Assembly (NCBI GenBank): GCA_949361645.1
Contig: OX442418.1
Span: 6,780,372 to 6,844,371 of the forward strand
DNA: 64,000 nt
Reading direction: 5' to 3'
DNA from: Spongilla lacustris
Taxonomy: Eukaryota; Porifera; Demospongiae; Spongillida; Spongillidae
The notes under the pieces: generated by a model
Seen by the model: the letters and a program-made list of their open reading frames with translations, nothing else
The model's database searches: none
Told to the model about the DNA's origin: nothing
In this document: piece by piece, positions 1 to 12,899 of the stretch
Layout: the number at the start of each line of letters is the position of its first letter
Numbering within the stretch: position 1 is the first letter of the stretch
Position numbers and translations under genes: made by a program

Positions 1-261
1 CATAGCTGCCAGCAAACAATTACTGTTCATCACATCAATACAGATAAGCAAGAAAATGGGCATGACTGTGGATTGTATGCCATTGCATATGCCACCAGCT
101 TATGTAATGATGATGACGTTACATCTTTACATTACAACAGCACAATGCTTGCAAACCAGGCAAACTTCCCTTCCAACATGGTAAAAAGAGCACAAATTTT
201 TGTCAACGAAGAACTCATTAATTTATACTGCCACCGCCGACAACCACTGGTAGGTATATAA
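1..261 (+). CDS. Ulp1/SENP-like C48 protease, C-terminal fragment (transposon-type), cut at window edge
   Basis: The frame is open from base 1 to a TAA at 259-261, so the gene starts outside the window. The peptide holds the core of a Ulp1/SENP cysteine protease: the oxyanion Gln at codon 49-51 in a Q-x-N-G-x-D-C-G-L motif, with the nucleophile Cys at 67-69, followed by the A-I-A-Y-A-T helix usual for this family. The last codons (L-Y-C-H-R-R-Q-P) look like the first zinc ligands of a PHD finger, which is often fused to C48 proteases encoded by animal DNA transposons. The frame stops there, so the PHD part is lost. Apparent starts inside this stretch (73) are not real. It is more likely a transposon gene remnant than a SUMO protease of the host; a related decayed copy sits at 26.48 kb. 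Confidence 0.7.
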   Translation, partial: HSCQQTITVHHINTDKQENGHDCGLYAIAYATSLCNDDDVTSLHYNSTMLANQANFPSNMVKRAQIFVNEELINLYCHRRQPLVGI

Positions 262-1115
262 TAATAAGGTGGTCACAATGGCTAGCTTTAATTGCTGAGC
301 AGTAGGAATTAAGAGTTTCCTATTCGCTTTATCCACGCAGGCTTCTGCTATCAATATTGCACTGTAAAAAAGTACGTTTAATCTCATGTTATATATATAT
401 ATAAATGAACACAAAAGCAAAAGTAAAAAAAAAAGGCTGGAGCTTTTGATGTTTTTGATGAGATTATTATAACTCGTTTTGTTGGAATTGGGATTAGTAC
501 ATTCATACTTGACACTTCAAAGCTCCATCGCCCAACGTAGTTAACAAATATTCGCATATCAATATGTTTATGACAGCATATATTCAACTATTACAGAATC
601 TCTAATCATGTGTTTAGGCGCCCGTTCGGCACACTCAGCCGCAAGGATTAATACGATCTGGTCATCCAACTCGGTTGTACATATTTGCCTTAGGCATTCA
701 AAGGGTCCCTTATGTCACGACGGGATCCCCAATTTTCCGGTTATTTAGGGATAGGGTGGGGACGAGTCCCCAGATTTCCAAAAAAATAGGGGACGTGGAT
801 CCCCAATTTTATGGGGTTCTCAATTTTACGTGACACCGGCATGGTAGGCCGACCTGTCAGCCCGGCCTGGCATTTGACAATCCTGATACAATAGCGCTCA
901 CAACCCAATAAGTCGATGCAGCTACCGATCGTTCTGATCCGGCTAGGACAATTGCGATTTAATTCTTTACATATAGATATTGCATAATATTAATTTACGT
1001 ATATATAGTCTGGTACATGTACACATGCAAATGATTTCATGCTTAAATCGATAACTACTGGATGCATGCGTGGGCGTGTAAGATAACTAAGTACATGCCG
1101 TATTACATGTAAGGC
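262..1115. other. non-coding stretch
   Basis: No gene is seen. The word GGATCCCCAATTTT occurs twice (about 723 and 797) inside a short G/C-run-rich patch bounded by GTCACG and CGTGAC, perhaps a small decayed foldback repeat. The remainder is AT-rich with short TATA runs. Confidence 0.4.
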
Positions 1116-1123
1116 ATCGGCAT

Positions 1124-2051
1124 TAGGGTGTGTAACCTTATTTATAAATCAAAATCGATTATTTCGACTATGAAAAAAAGTCCAATCGATTTTTCAGGTT
1201 AATAGCAACTTGAAAATCGGTTATTAGAAACATTAAATCGATTTTGGCGATTAGTGCACCATTAATTTGCCAACGATTACCTAGGTTTTTCCGATTTGTG
1301 TTATTAAATCACAGTTTCTCAAGTCTATACACGGATAACTACTTATCAGCTGGTTATGCCAACATTAGATAGTATCCGCAGGGACTGGGAACGAGGTGCA
1401 TTCCAATGTGATGCATTCAATGGATTCAATGGCGGTGGATGGGAATTATCACCTAATAACACATTCTTGCATGTTGGGTGGATGGGTGGAACACCTTTCC
1501 ACGCATATGACAAGGCCGCCAATCAAGACATGTACGATTTCATAATATTAATGTTATGGCCGAACGTCTGGAAAAGAGCCAGTGTACCGAAGTATTTGGA
1601 CACCTGTCACCTGTACTGCTGTGCAAAAGAGTACATAGTAGCACGTTCGATTAACGCACATGTACTATACGGCAGAGAGCGCGAACGTATTTAAATCGCC
1701 GTGCCCAATGAATATTTACGTTGATTAGACTGATGGTTATCTTTAATACTAATTCAGCCGGGTCCCCAGACTAATGTTCATTACATCATGTCAACTGTTT
1801 ATCGATCAATTAACCCTTTGTACTGCAGGCAGGAAAGGGCATATAAAAAGGGTAATCGATTTCCTACCGATTTCTGTGCGAAGGAAACGAATATCGACTA
1901 ATCGCGACTAAGAAAAACAGAATCGGTTATTTCGACTAAAGAAAATTCTGAAATCGGTAACCTGCTATTCTACTATATGCATAGTCGACCGAATAGGTAA
2001 TCGCGAATAATCGGTTAACCTACAAAACCTGAAAATCGGTTACACACCCTA
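1124..2051. mobile_element. non-autonomous hAT-type element with perfect 8 bp target duplication
   Basis: The ends are inverted repeats starting TAGGGTGTGTAACC (1124-1137) and its complement (2038-2051). Both sides are flanked by ATCGGCAT (1116-1123 and 2052-2059), an exact 8 bp duplication. An 8 bp duplication with TAGGG-type termini is the hAT signature. Subterminal copies of AATCG(A/G)TTATTTCGACTA occur near 1164 and 1922 and further GAAAATCGGTTA-like copies lie near both ends, as expected for transposase binding sites. At 928 bp it is too short for a transposase. A 112-codon frame (1356-1694) lies inside but resembles nothing I know. Confidence 0.85.
1356..1694 (+). CDS. 112-codon frame inside the hAT-type element, unidentified
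   Basis: An ATG-initiated frame occupies the middle third of the 928 bp hAT-type element. The product would be 112 residues, with a Gly/Asn-rich patch near residues 20-35 and several Trp and Cys residues. I recognise no domain, zinc finger or DDE motif. It is not repetitive, unlike most long frames in this window, which is the only reason to list it. It could be a captured host fragment or a chance frame; chance is more likely at this length. Confidence 0.2.
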   Translation: MPTLDSIRRDWERGAFQCDAFNGFNGGGWELSPNNTFLHVGWMGGTPFHAYDKAANQDMYDFIILMLWPNVWKRASVPKYLDTCHLYCCAKEYIVARSINAHVLYGRERERI

Positions 2052-2305
2052 ATCGGCATATATTCCGTAGATCACGAAATATATACATGTAAAAACACAC
2101 ATACTGATACACAACCCCGAACAGCATACTTAATGCATTTCCATTTGCTGTGTGAAGTTCTGCTGCCACCGTACTGTTGGGAGTGCCATATAGCAGAGAT
2201 ACATATATTGTAACTTCTGTGATATTCTCTGGCTCAGTTACTTGGTAGGGTAGCGTTACGATACCTATTTCAACGTCTGCACGGTTACGCAGAGCGTTGG
2301 TGAGC

Positions 2306-2760
<455 letters not shown>

Positions 2761-3250
2761 AATAAACATGGGGATAAACATAGAAGCTAGTATATACCAG
2801 TTTTGTGCAAACACGTACTAAAACTCACACGCATCAGTGTTCCAACATAGACAGCCTATGAGTAGCACAGCCGTGATCAAAAACTGTATTTTTGTTACAT
2901 GCATCGTAACACTAGTACTCGAAGTCAAAGATGAGTTATGATTACACAATGTATGTGTATAGGTGGCTGCACACTTAATATAACCTATTCATCATGTGGT
3001 AGTACGTGTAAGGCTTCGCATACCAACGTAATGGTGTTTATATGTTCGTGATAGGTTTCACATGTCTAGCGCGAACGTAGAATTGTACTCTATAGACCCA
3101 TGAGCTACATGTATATAGGCAGATGATTTACCATAACGCATTCCTAACTGTGAATACAAGGGTGAGTGCACGTAGAAGTGCCGCAGTCTTAAATTTGGAT
3201 TGATATGATCGACATGCTTTATTACTCAAGCTCTAGCTATACATACAACC
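2761..3250. other. non-coding stretch
   Basis: AT-rich sequence without a recognisable gene or repeat family. Confidence 0.4.
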
Positions 3251-3257
3251 ATAGATA

Positions 3258-3507
3258 TACCGTACAGTACCGCGATATATCTCCGCCCCCACCAAAAAAA
3301 GATGGCCTGCGTTTAAACAAGCGTATCCGCGACGTATAGGTAATCAAAACTTCCGCGTACCTGTTTAAATATTTCAGGAAAGAACTGGCACTCCCACAGG
3401 ACTTTAAAGAAGCCAACGCAGCTGTGTTCATGATTACGTCGATACGCTCGTTTAAACACGGGCCATTTTTTTTTTTTGTAGGGGATATCTCGCGGTATCG
3501 TACGGGG
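3258..3507. mobile_element. ~250 bp foldback element (MITE-like)
   Basis: Imperfect inverted repeats of about 75 bp: the left side reads CCGTACAGTACCGCGATATA and the right side, on the other strand, CCCCGTACGATACCGCGAGA; both continue into matching TTTAAAC(A/G)AGCGTATC segments. A clear target duplication was not found, so borders are approximate. Confidence 0.6.
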
Positions 3508-3548
3508 TAATTAGCACAAGCATGCGCAGATACATGTACCGGCGAACG

Positions 3549-3612
3549 GGTGAGGTCGACTACGAACGGCCGAGGTCGACTACGAACGGCCGAGGTCGAC
3601 TATGGTGGCCCG
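3549..3612. repeat. 20 bp tandem repeat, three units
   Basis: Three head-to-tail copies of GAGGTCGACTACGAACGGCC, the last one diverging. It keeps a short artefactual frame open. Confidence 0.85.
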
Positions 3613-3619
3613 GCAGGTC

Positions 3620-4370
3620 GCGCTCTCGAGCGAATAGCGAAGCCGTGCGATTATGGCATTCTGTCCAAGCAGAGCAATGACGCGATTAGTGTTTACGTTA
3701 CGCAATCAGTAGTTGCGCAATTGTCGGTCAATATAAGCGCAGAGCAATGACGTAGATTTGCTTTAAGGCTTTATGAGGGATATATAGTAATATTCCATTG
3801 CAACGACTTAGCTATCTATATATGGTGAACTATACGGCAACTGATTGGTTAGTGGTTTATAGTACAATGAACTTGATCGCGTTCGAATCTACACAACAAT
3901 CGACTAGAATACAGCATCACCGTAGCGGTGATGTAATCCATTCGCAGCTGTGACGTATTTTAGGGGTACGAGATTAGGTTCACATGTACGCAAAGTGAGA
4001 TGCCAAACCAGGACTGTATTGTCCTGAATGCATGTCAAGAAATAGTGGACATCAATGCATAACTCGGCTTAAAATTGTGATTTTAAAAATCTGATTGCAC
4101 CATTAAACTCACTAGATACTTTAGAGATTTATCACGTTATTAAAACAGCTAATTAATTTATTAAAATATATTATTGTCTTGTAATACGTTAATTATATGT
4201 GAAAGTTATCAATAGCAATCGCTGTTACATAAAATCCTTCCGAACTAATGCTATCGTCGATTTTAGTGATCTAAGCATACGCATGCGCAACTTAGTTTTA
4301 CTCGTGCCCCTGCCTCTGGATACATTCTGGAGGTCACGTGATATGTTATTTAACCATTTCGACATTTGTG
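3620..4370. other. non-coding stretch
   Basis: No gene recognised. TGGTTAGTGG near 3848 and GTTCGAATC near 3882 look like tRNA A and B boxes, but no tRNA fold or acceptor stem surrounds them. Confidence 0.35.
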
Positions 4371-4378
4371 CATAGCTT

Positions 4379-4443
4379 AGTCTCGTTCCCAGACTATATT
4401 AATTGAGCATCACTGTCAATAAATAAAGTCTGGGAACGAGACT
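4379..4443. mobile_element. short palindromic element of the TAGTCTCGT(N)CCCAGAC family
   Basis: TAGTCTCGTTCCCAGACT is followed 30 bp later by its complement. The same terminal word bounds elements at 39.56, 41.35-42.89 and 60.44 kb, two of which have 9 bp target duplications. No duplication was found for this copy. Confidence 0.6.
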
Positions 4444-4519
4444 TAGGCATGGCGGAGTGTTGTGTATCAAGCGTTAGTATTGTGGATATAATAGCACTAC
4501 ACTCGATCGCTATCATTGG

Positions 4520-4602
4520 TATACGCTAGCCAGACGTACACGTACAACATCGAACTTCAATTGGACTGTGAACGAGGGACGCATGCTGGAAGTAAGACTT
4601 AG
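4520..4602. repeat. solo terminal repeat of the GCTAGCCAGACGTAC family
   Basis: This stretch matches the terminal repeats of the 44.35-44.98 kb element (GCTAGCCAGACGTAC, then a TCGAACTTCAA-TGGACTG block and GAACGAGGGACG). Only one end is present, and the giant foldback begins directly after it, so it may be the remains of an element that was interrupted or deleted. Confidence 0.55.
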
Positions 4603-4612
4603 TATTACTATA

Positions 4613-7001
4613 CAGGGTGTCCACGAATGAACGCAACGCTTTTGATTGTGAATAACTTTTGATAGGATGGAGCAAAAAATCTGATATTTTGAAACAGAGT
4701 TGGTCGGTTTCCTCAAATTTTTTTCCATTAATTTAATTAATACATTATTTATTATGCTAATTAATTTTAATAAGCACAACAAATTAACTAATTTAAAAGT
4801 TCGTCTGTGTTCAGGTATCGGTTATGAAGCTTCGATCAAAATATTGGATTTTTTCCACCTACTAAACTGAAACTACGATCCACTGCCTATTTTTCTTCGC
4901 ATACGCATGCGCACACGACCTCGTCCTAAGACTTAATCTCGTGATTAAATCGCTGTTATAGTCACGTGATAATACGGAGGCGGATCTTTAATCACTCACC
5001 CACCTTCTAGTGGGTGTCACATCACGTGATACAATTCGAAGGCGGATGCAACTCCGTTGCATATGCCCCACCTCCTACGTGGGTGTTGCGAGTCCAGCCT
5101 TCCTCTAAGCTAATTATCCATGTTTACAAGCATCGAATGTGGTGCGCCTCAATTAGCACAATCGCACAGAGAGGCAATGAACGGTGTGGTACGTATGGAT
5201 TGATATGCGGTGCCATTCTGTGAGTTAGTGAATCTGAGACGCACACACGCGGGTTAGTAGACACGCAAAAATGAAATGTAAGAATTGATCACATACCTTC
5301 CAGCTCTCTCAGAGCTAATAGCCTATACCAGCATCTCAAGCAGCACGCAGTAACTTGTGCGCAGACCTGATTTTGTCTCATAGCTAGGCTACATGTATAT
5401 CGCTGTGTCTACGGCTTAAAGAATACTTTTGTGTCATGTGAGTGCCATTTATGGAAGCCTCGTACCATCCATATGTGAAGGGTCAGTGAGCATTCAAGCC
5501 TCCATCTAAGGGTGTGCTTTCATTTAAATTGTAACGTTGTGTGTTATTCTTTCAGTAAAAAATAACGGAATAGGTATGGGGAAAGTTCCAGTTTTAAAGA
5601 AAGACCTGTGTGCTTTGCAATCATGATGTGAGCTACCCTTAGTTATTGCTGGTTTTAGATGATAGTGTGCACAAATTCTGTTACTTAGGGTGAATTTATT
5701 TTAAAGCACTAACAAATGTTGCAAACCTCCAGCAAGGTTTTAGATGATTTGTTTAAAGAGAAGCTGTGCTTTACTTTCAATGCTCCATTTTTTGAAGCTC
5801 GTGTATGGATGATATCATGGAAAGTGTGCCATTTAAAGATAGGGTGCATGTGCTTTAATTTCAATGCATAAAATTTTGAGTCTCTAAGCTAGATACCTCG
5901 TTTTAAATAACAAACCTGTGTGCTTGCATCAAGTTGTAGCTATTTCCGTATCATAATGTTTTTAACCTTTGCTTATGGATATCTGTTACTTTATGCTTGA
6001 CAGCCTAATATTGCAACCTACCAGTTAGGATTGGGGAAAGATTAATCATGTAGGGACAGACTGTAGTATTTAAGTGAGTCGTGTTTTTATGTTAGGGGCC
6101 GATGCTTTCGTTTTAGAGTATCAGCTCATGTGTCAAGATGATTTCATGGAAAGAGTACTAGTGCCATTTAAAGATAGGGTGTGCTTTAATTTCAGTGCAT
6201 GACACATGGGTAGGCTCTCTTATTTAGGAAATGCCTATAGATCTAGTTGTGATTTGAAGTGCTTTAGTATCAACTTGCATCGTGATGTGGGCCTCTTGGC
6301 TAGTTCCAGATCATGTTCTTAAATTATGCTTTAACAGACTCCTTTGTTATGTCGCAGTGTTTTAAAGCATTGAATAATGTTTACAGCTTCCAGCAAGGTT
6401 TAAAATGTTTGGGAAGATAGCTGTGTCTTAAGACAACAATTACATGCATCATGTTGTGGTCCTAGCTCTTAGCTACATGTAGTTCTCAGATGTTGCTATA
6501 ATGAAATGGACTTTAGGAGATCCCTGTTGTGATGTTGCAAGCCTCCTGCTAGGTTTTGGATGGTTGGATATAAGTGTGGTGCATGTCCTTAGATCAATAA
6601 TATTGTGAGACTTTTAGCTACTCAGTACTGTGTCACCAAGTCAATGTAGAGTACTCTCTGCTTTAAGAGACTCAGGTGTTACATGTGTATGTGTGCTTAG
6701 AAAGGCTCTGTGTTCTTGAAAATGTATGTTAAAGCTACAAATTACATATGTAGGAACTGTAGAGTATTGGCTGTTTTAAGAAAGAGATGTTGTGAGCAAT
6801 TTAGCTAATTACAAGTTCCCTGGACATTGTGCATGCATGTGAGCACTAAGTATCTGAGGGTATGCTTTAATTTCATACCATCCAGTTATGTGTTTGCCAA
6901 AAGGGTTGAGCATACTGTTAAAGTATGCACTTGTAAAACTTCTGGCTAAATGAGGGTGTGCTTTTATTCAAATGTTGTGAGCTTCATGGTGTGTGTGTGT
7001 G

Positions 7002-7050
<49 letters not shown>

Positions 7051-8900
7051 ATGTGCGTGTATATGTTATTGATGGTAGAGTCTCTGTTTTAAAAACCTCT
7101 GGACTGTTGTTATGGGAGGATTGATTTCATTTTTGGTTACAAGCCTCCAGCTAAGTTTAAGATGTGTATTTTTCATAGAGTTGTCGTTGCATCATGATCA
7201 GGTTGTGATTGAGCCATGTAGCTAGTTCAATATCATAATGTTTGTTATTGCATATGCTTTAAGGCCCACTTATTTTAAGTGACTCATGTCTTTATGTCAT
7301 GGTGTGCTTATCAACTCAATTGTGTCAAACTTTCAGCTAGATTTTGAAATGCCACTTTATAAGAGAAGGAATGCATCATGTAGCAAGTTCGCATTTCATA
7401 GTTGGACCAACATGTGGGTAGATTCATTTGTTTTGTTATGTGAGCTTTCAATCCCTGGCCCTGACCAGTAAAGTAATATTTGCACAAAATGATTGTGCAT
7501 GCTGCTGAGGTATGAAAACTGCTGTGTTAAATGAGGGTGTGCTTTCATTGAAAATGTAAAGTTGTGAGCTTCAAGCTGTGTGTTGCTGTACATGTAAGTT
7601 TTAGCTAGATGGTTGGGGAAGGTTGCTTCCATATCATAGTGTGGGCTGTTCTTTATATCAAGCTGCTTAAAAAAATTCCTGTTGTAATGTTAGGGAATTT
7701 ACTTTCATTTTTAAGCATGGCAAATGGTATAAGCCTCCAGCAAGATTTTAGATCATTTGTTTTAAGAGAAGGTGTGCTTTATTTTCAATTCCCACCCCAG
7801 ATCCTTTTTTGGTGCTTATGAATGGATGGGCTCTCTTCTTCTTAAATGCATGACTCAGACGAGCCTTGTTGTGATAAGAAGGAGTGTTTTAATAAAAAGT
7901 AGATAATGTTACAAGCCAGCAGTTAGGTTCACAATGCTTGGATTTAAGAGCGGTGCATGACATTGTTTCATGTTACAAGCCGTTAGCTAGTTCCCAGGTT
8001 ATGGTGGGCATCATATTTTTATGTGCTTTCATTTCATGGCATTGAGTGATGTAATATGTTGCATAAGGTAAATGTGCATGTTGTTGAAATATTTGTTTGA
8101 GGGTAATATGTAATATTTCTTTTTAAAAGAGAAGCCTAGGTTTTACATGGTTGTGAAGAAAAGAGGTGTGCTTTGCATGATGATGTTAGCCTCTTAGCTA
8201 GCTCCCAGATCACAAATTGTGCTTTTGTTTATGTTGAGAGTATGCTCTTTTATTTAAGACAATCACGTTGTACATGTATGTTAAGGAGTGCTTTCATTTC
8301 AGAGTATATGTGTTGAGCCTCTAGCTAGGTGTTAGATGATTTGGAAGACTGCTGTGTTAAGAGGAGTGCTTTAGTTTGAATGCATCATGTTGCAATCCAA
8401 TATCCCAGTCTGTTGCTTATGTATGAGTATTTATCCTATTTAAGTTCTCCAACTCCATGAAAGGTTGTGCTTTTATTTCATAGCATCCAGTTATGCAATG
8501 TTTCCCAAGGTGATATGCTGTTGAAGTGCAATGTATGTGCTAAGAAAATCCCTGTGTTAAATAAGGGTGTGCTATTTATTGTAATATTGTGAGCTTCTAG
8601 CTTTAATTTGTGATTCCTTTTTAAAAATTACATGTAAATAGTAGTCTCTGCTTAAATTTATATCTGTATGAGTGGGAAGTGCCATTTTAAGAGAAGGTGT
8701 GCTTTGATTCATCACGTTGCCTACATGTATGTATGGGTAGACACTCTCTTCTTTAAGAGACTCCTGTTTTCAAGCATCACATTTTCGGATGATTAGATGC
8801 ATCATGTTGTGAGGTACCTAGCTGGTTTCCAGATTATGTACATAAATGGCTGCTTTGCTTTAAGAGACACTTGTGTGCATTCATTTCAAAGCTATCTGTA
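4613..8900 (+). repeat. left arm of the giant foldback
   Basis: About 4.3 kb. Beyond the first ~950 bp it consists of degenerate, irregularly spaced repeats built from recurring words such as GTGTGCTTT, TTTAAGAGA, GAGCCTCTAGCTAG and TTAAATGAGGGTGTGCTTTC. No coding frame longer than about 90 codons exists. The words are the complement of those in the right arm (AAAGCACACCCTCATTTAA). Pairing with the right arm fades near 8900; a weaker word-level symmetry continues to about 9690, where orientation flips. Confidence 0.85.
6988..7052. repeat. GT microsatellite in the left arm
   Basis: About 60 bp of GT repeats with two interruptions; it sits opposite the CA tract at 12780-12898 of the right arm. 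Confidence 0.9.
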
Positions 8901-10439
8901 ATAAAATTTTGAACTATGTGCTTAGAAAACCTCTGCATTAAATGACGGAGTGATGATTGGGAAGAATGCTGTTTTAAGACAGCAGCTGCTTTAATGCATC
9001 CTGTTTTAGCCCCTAAGCTATTTACTGATATGATTAAGCTGGGGTTTAAGGTTTTATGTGATATGCATGTTGCGTGTTCCAGTTTTCATAGTGAGGCTAT
9101 GTGTGCAGGGGTAGATTCTCTGTTTTTTTTTTTGTTGGTTTTTTGTTATGTGAACATGTGCTTTCAATACAGCCAGTAATTTAATCCTGCACTAATTGAG
9201 CAATTTACACATGCTGTTAAAGTTTGTGCTTGGAAGAGCTCTGTGTTAAGTTAGCCGAGCTTTCATGATACAAATGCTGTAAGCTTAACTTAGAGCTGTG
9301 TCACTTTTGTGTGTTATTCCTTTAAAAGTAAGGCAAGGGGTATTCTCTGCTTAAAAATACAGGCTGTGTAAGATTACAGTTTTAAGTTAAGAGAGGTGTA
9401 CTTTGCATCATAATGTGTTAGTTTCCAGATCACAACTTGTGCTGTTGGTTATGTATGGTCAGGCTCTCGTCTCATGGAGACACGTGTTGTGTGCTTTCAT
9501 TTTTAAGTATCAACTATGTTGCAAGCCGCATAGATTTCCAAGGCATGGATTTACAGGTCATAGTGTCAGTGCTCAAGTATGGGTAGACCAGCTCACAACT
9601 TTAATAGATTCCTGTCGTTATGTATGCCTAGAAAATGTCTGTGTTAAATGAGGCTGGTTGTACTAGCTTTCAACATGTATGAACTGTCACAACATTCATC
9701 TTCAATGAAAGCACACCCTTATTTTAAATATAGTTTGTTTTTTTTTTAAGTACGAATGCACAGTCATCTTGTGTGACATTACATACACTCGTCAAGCAGA
9801 CCCATAAATGCACTGCAACCTGGGACATCATCATACAGGCACATTCCACTACATGTACATTTTAAAAAAATCTACATGTACAAGTATTTGAAGAGCATAT
9901 GGGAACATGGAAGACATACACTGTAGTGAGTACCTTGCTGAGTAAAACAGATGGTGAACTTATATCAGTAACATCTCTCACATTAAGGAAAAATGTAAAT
10001 TAAATTCATATACAACCTCATGCATGTCCTTTGCTATGAATTTAATTAGGCCCCAACATCCAAAATGTAGAACTAATCCATAATGGTAGCTCACTAAAAG
10101 GACATAAACTCCATTGTTTTGAAGACTCTCTCCATACATGTACCTCACAGCAGCATGCAAAATAAAATAAAGCACTATCTCACTTAACAACAAAGGTGAG
10201 CACACATGAGCTTCAGTCATCAGCCTTTCAAACTGGGGGCTAGCTAGAGACATTTAACATAAAATGTAGTGCTTTGAAATGAAAAAAATACACCCTCACA
10301 TTCAAATAAGAGTCCTTTTGAGCAGAGACTTTTCAAGAAAATAAAACAAAAAACACTTGCTTTTCCTTTTTATTTTTGGCAAGGTATGTTTTTTGTCAGA
10401 GAATGTTTAAGACTGCTTATTGAAATGGCGGCAGGGATA

Positions 10440-10532
10440 GTTGACCAATAGAATGCATGCAGCATTTGGAGACCAATTAGATTATACAAAAATAGTATAA
10501 AGTTACATGTATGTGCACATGTACTGTGAAGA
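10440..10532 (+). promoter_or_regulatory. probable transposase promoter in the hairpin loop
   Basis: Two CCAAT boxes (GACCAATAG near 10443 and GACCAATTAG near 10471) and a TATA-like GTATAAAG near 10496 precede the ATG at 10533 by a usual eukaryotic spacing. Assignment rests on position and consensus only. Confidence 0.45.
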
Positions 10533-10661
10533 ATGCCTCGAGCAGCAAGAGCCCATAGGCTGACAGTAGAGCAAAGAGCTGCAATAGTAAAGTTCTACTA
10601 TGAGAGTGGGAAACATGCCTACCTCACAGTAAGCAGGTTCAGGAGGGACTACCCAGCCTGA
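10533..10661 (+). pseudogene. mariner-like transposase, N-terminal helix-turn-helix stub
   Basis: A 42-codon frame begins with ATG at 10533 and stops at TGA 10659-10661. The peptide contains T-V-E-Q-R-A-A-I-V-K-F-Y-Y-E-S-G followed by R-F-R-R-D-Y-P, the pattern of the DUF4817-type N-terminal DNA-binding domain of mariner-like transposases (E-Q-R-x2-I-V-x3-Y then F-R-R-x-F/Y-P). No DDE catalytic domain follows; downstream sequence is loop and right-arm repeat. It lies alone in the loop of the giant foldback, behind a plausible promoter. The element is therefore non-autonomous, or the product is a DNA-binding domain only. No frameshift is needed up to the stop. Confidence 0.65.
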
Positions 10662-12776
10662 AATTTTTTTCGCCGAAGCACTGTGCTTAGGTTGGTATTT
10701 AAATTTGATATGGGACCATGGAAGACATGATCCTAATCATCCTAAATAATATTAGTGGATGCTTTGAAATGCAAGCACTCCCTCACAAAACAGGAGTCTC
10801 TTAAAGAAGAGAGTGTCTACCCATACATACATGTAGGCAACGTGATGAATCAAAGCAAGCCCTCTCTTTAAATGGCACTTTTCCCACTCATCTAAAACAT
10901 ACAGATATAAATTTAAGCAGAGACTACTATTTAATTTTAAATGAATTACACAAAGCTAGAAGCTCATAATATTACAATAAAAAGCACACCTTATTTAACA
11001 CGGGGATTTTCTTAGCACAAAATTCAACAGCATGTATACCAATCACCTTGGAAAAAATTGCATCACTGGAGCACAACCTTTCATGGAGTTGGTGATCTTC
11101 ATGATGAATCCAAATTAAGCACTCCTCTTAACATACATGTAGCAGCCTTCCATATCATCTAACACCTAGCTAGAGGCTCGACACATTAGCTTATACTCTG
11201 AAATGAAAGCACACCCTAGAGTGCCTTAAATAATCTAAAACCTTGGTGGAGGCTTATACCATTTGTCAGTGCTTAAAAATGAATGTAAACCCTAACATAG
11301 CAACAGGAATTTTTTTTAAGCAGCTTGATATTAACAACAGCACACACTATGACCTGGAATTAGCATAGTTTAAAACTGTAACCTTCCCCATAATATAAAA
11401 CCTACAAGTGTATTTTTAAGCATGCAGAGACTACCTCTAACCTTACTTTTAAAGGAAAAACACTCACAGTTAAAAGCTCACAACATTACATTTTCAATAA
11501 AAGCTCACCCTCATTTAACACAAATTTTCATACCTCCACAGCATGGACAATCACTTTGTGCAAAGATTTCTTTACTGGATACATATTGAAAGTACACCCT
11601 CACATAACAAAAAAGCTACCCACATGTTGGTCTGGACACCTGTGACCTGGGACGCATGATGCATGCCCTCACCTAAAGGTGCAGTGCAGTGTCTTCCTAT
11701 GAAAATGTAGCTGAAGGGCACACAATGGCATAACAGAAAACATGAGATACTTAAAACAAGAGAGCCTTAAAGCAGAGTCCATCCATACGCAACGTAGATA
11801 TGGAACAAACTACAAGGCTCAGATGCAACCACAACTCTATGAAAACAGCAGTCTTCACAATCATCTGAAACTAAGCTGGAGGTTTGCAAGGTTCCAAATA
11901 TGAATCAAAACTTCAAGTCACAACAAGAGAAGTATTTTAAAGCAGAAATATACAATTACTATAAAACCATAACACACGCAGCAACAAAATTTCAACATAA
12001 GCACACTCTCATTTAACACAGACGTTTTCCAACCACCACGCACAGTTAATTTGCATAACTGGATGGTTAAAAAAAAAAACCTTGCTGGAAGCTTGTAACA
12101 TTTGTCAGTGCTTTAAACCAAAAGAATTTGTTTAAAAAGCAGATCGATTACACAAGCAACAGCTTAAACTATCATCTGGAACTAGCAATAAGGCTCACAT
12201 CTTGATGCAAAGCAGATCTTTTTATAAATAGTAATCTTCCAACTCATCTAAAACCTACAGGTGTTCTAACCTTATTTTACAAATAACACACATCTAGAAG
12301 TGCACAACTTTACATTTTAAAGTACACCCACATTTAACACTGTGGTTTTCATACCTCAGCTGCATGTACAATCATTCTGTGCATAGATTTCTTTACTGGA
12401 CTGGTATTGAAAGCTCACATAACAAAACAAGAGAACTATGACATGGGAACTTGCTACATGATGCATTCCTTCTCATTAAAAATGGCAGTTTTCCTATGAA
12501 AATCTAGGTGAATGTTTGACACCATTGAGTTGAAAGGCACACCATGACATGAAGATGTGAGTCAATTTAAATAATAGGGCCTTAAAGCATATGCAACAAC
12601 AAAAATTATAATCTAGAACTAGTTACAAGGCTCAATCACAACCTGATCATGATGCAACCACACATCTATGAAAAATACACATCTGAAACCTAGCTAGAGG
12701 CCTGTAACCAAAAATGAACTCACAACCTCCCACAACAACGTACAGTCCTGAGGCTTTTAAAACAGACTCTACCATC

Positions 12777-12899
<123 letters not shown>

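Noticed and set aside
3838..3895. A-box- and B-box-like words resembling a tRNA gene
   Set aside because: No matching acceptor, D or anticodon stems could be formed.
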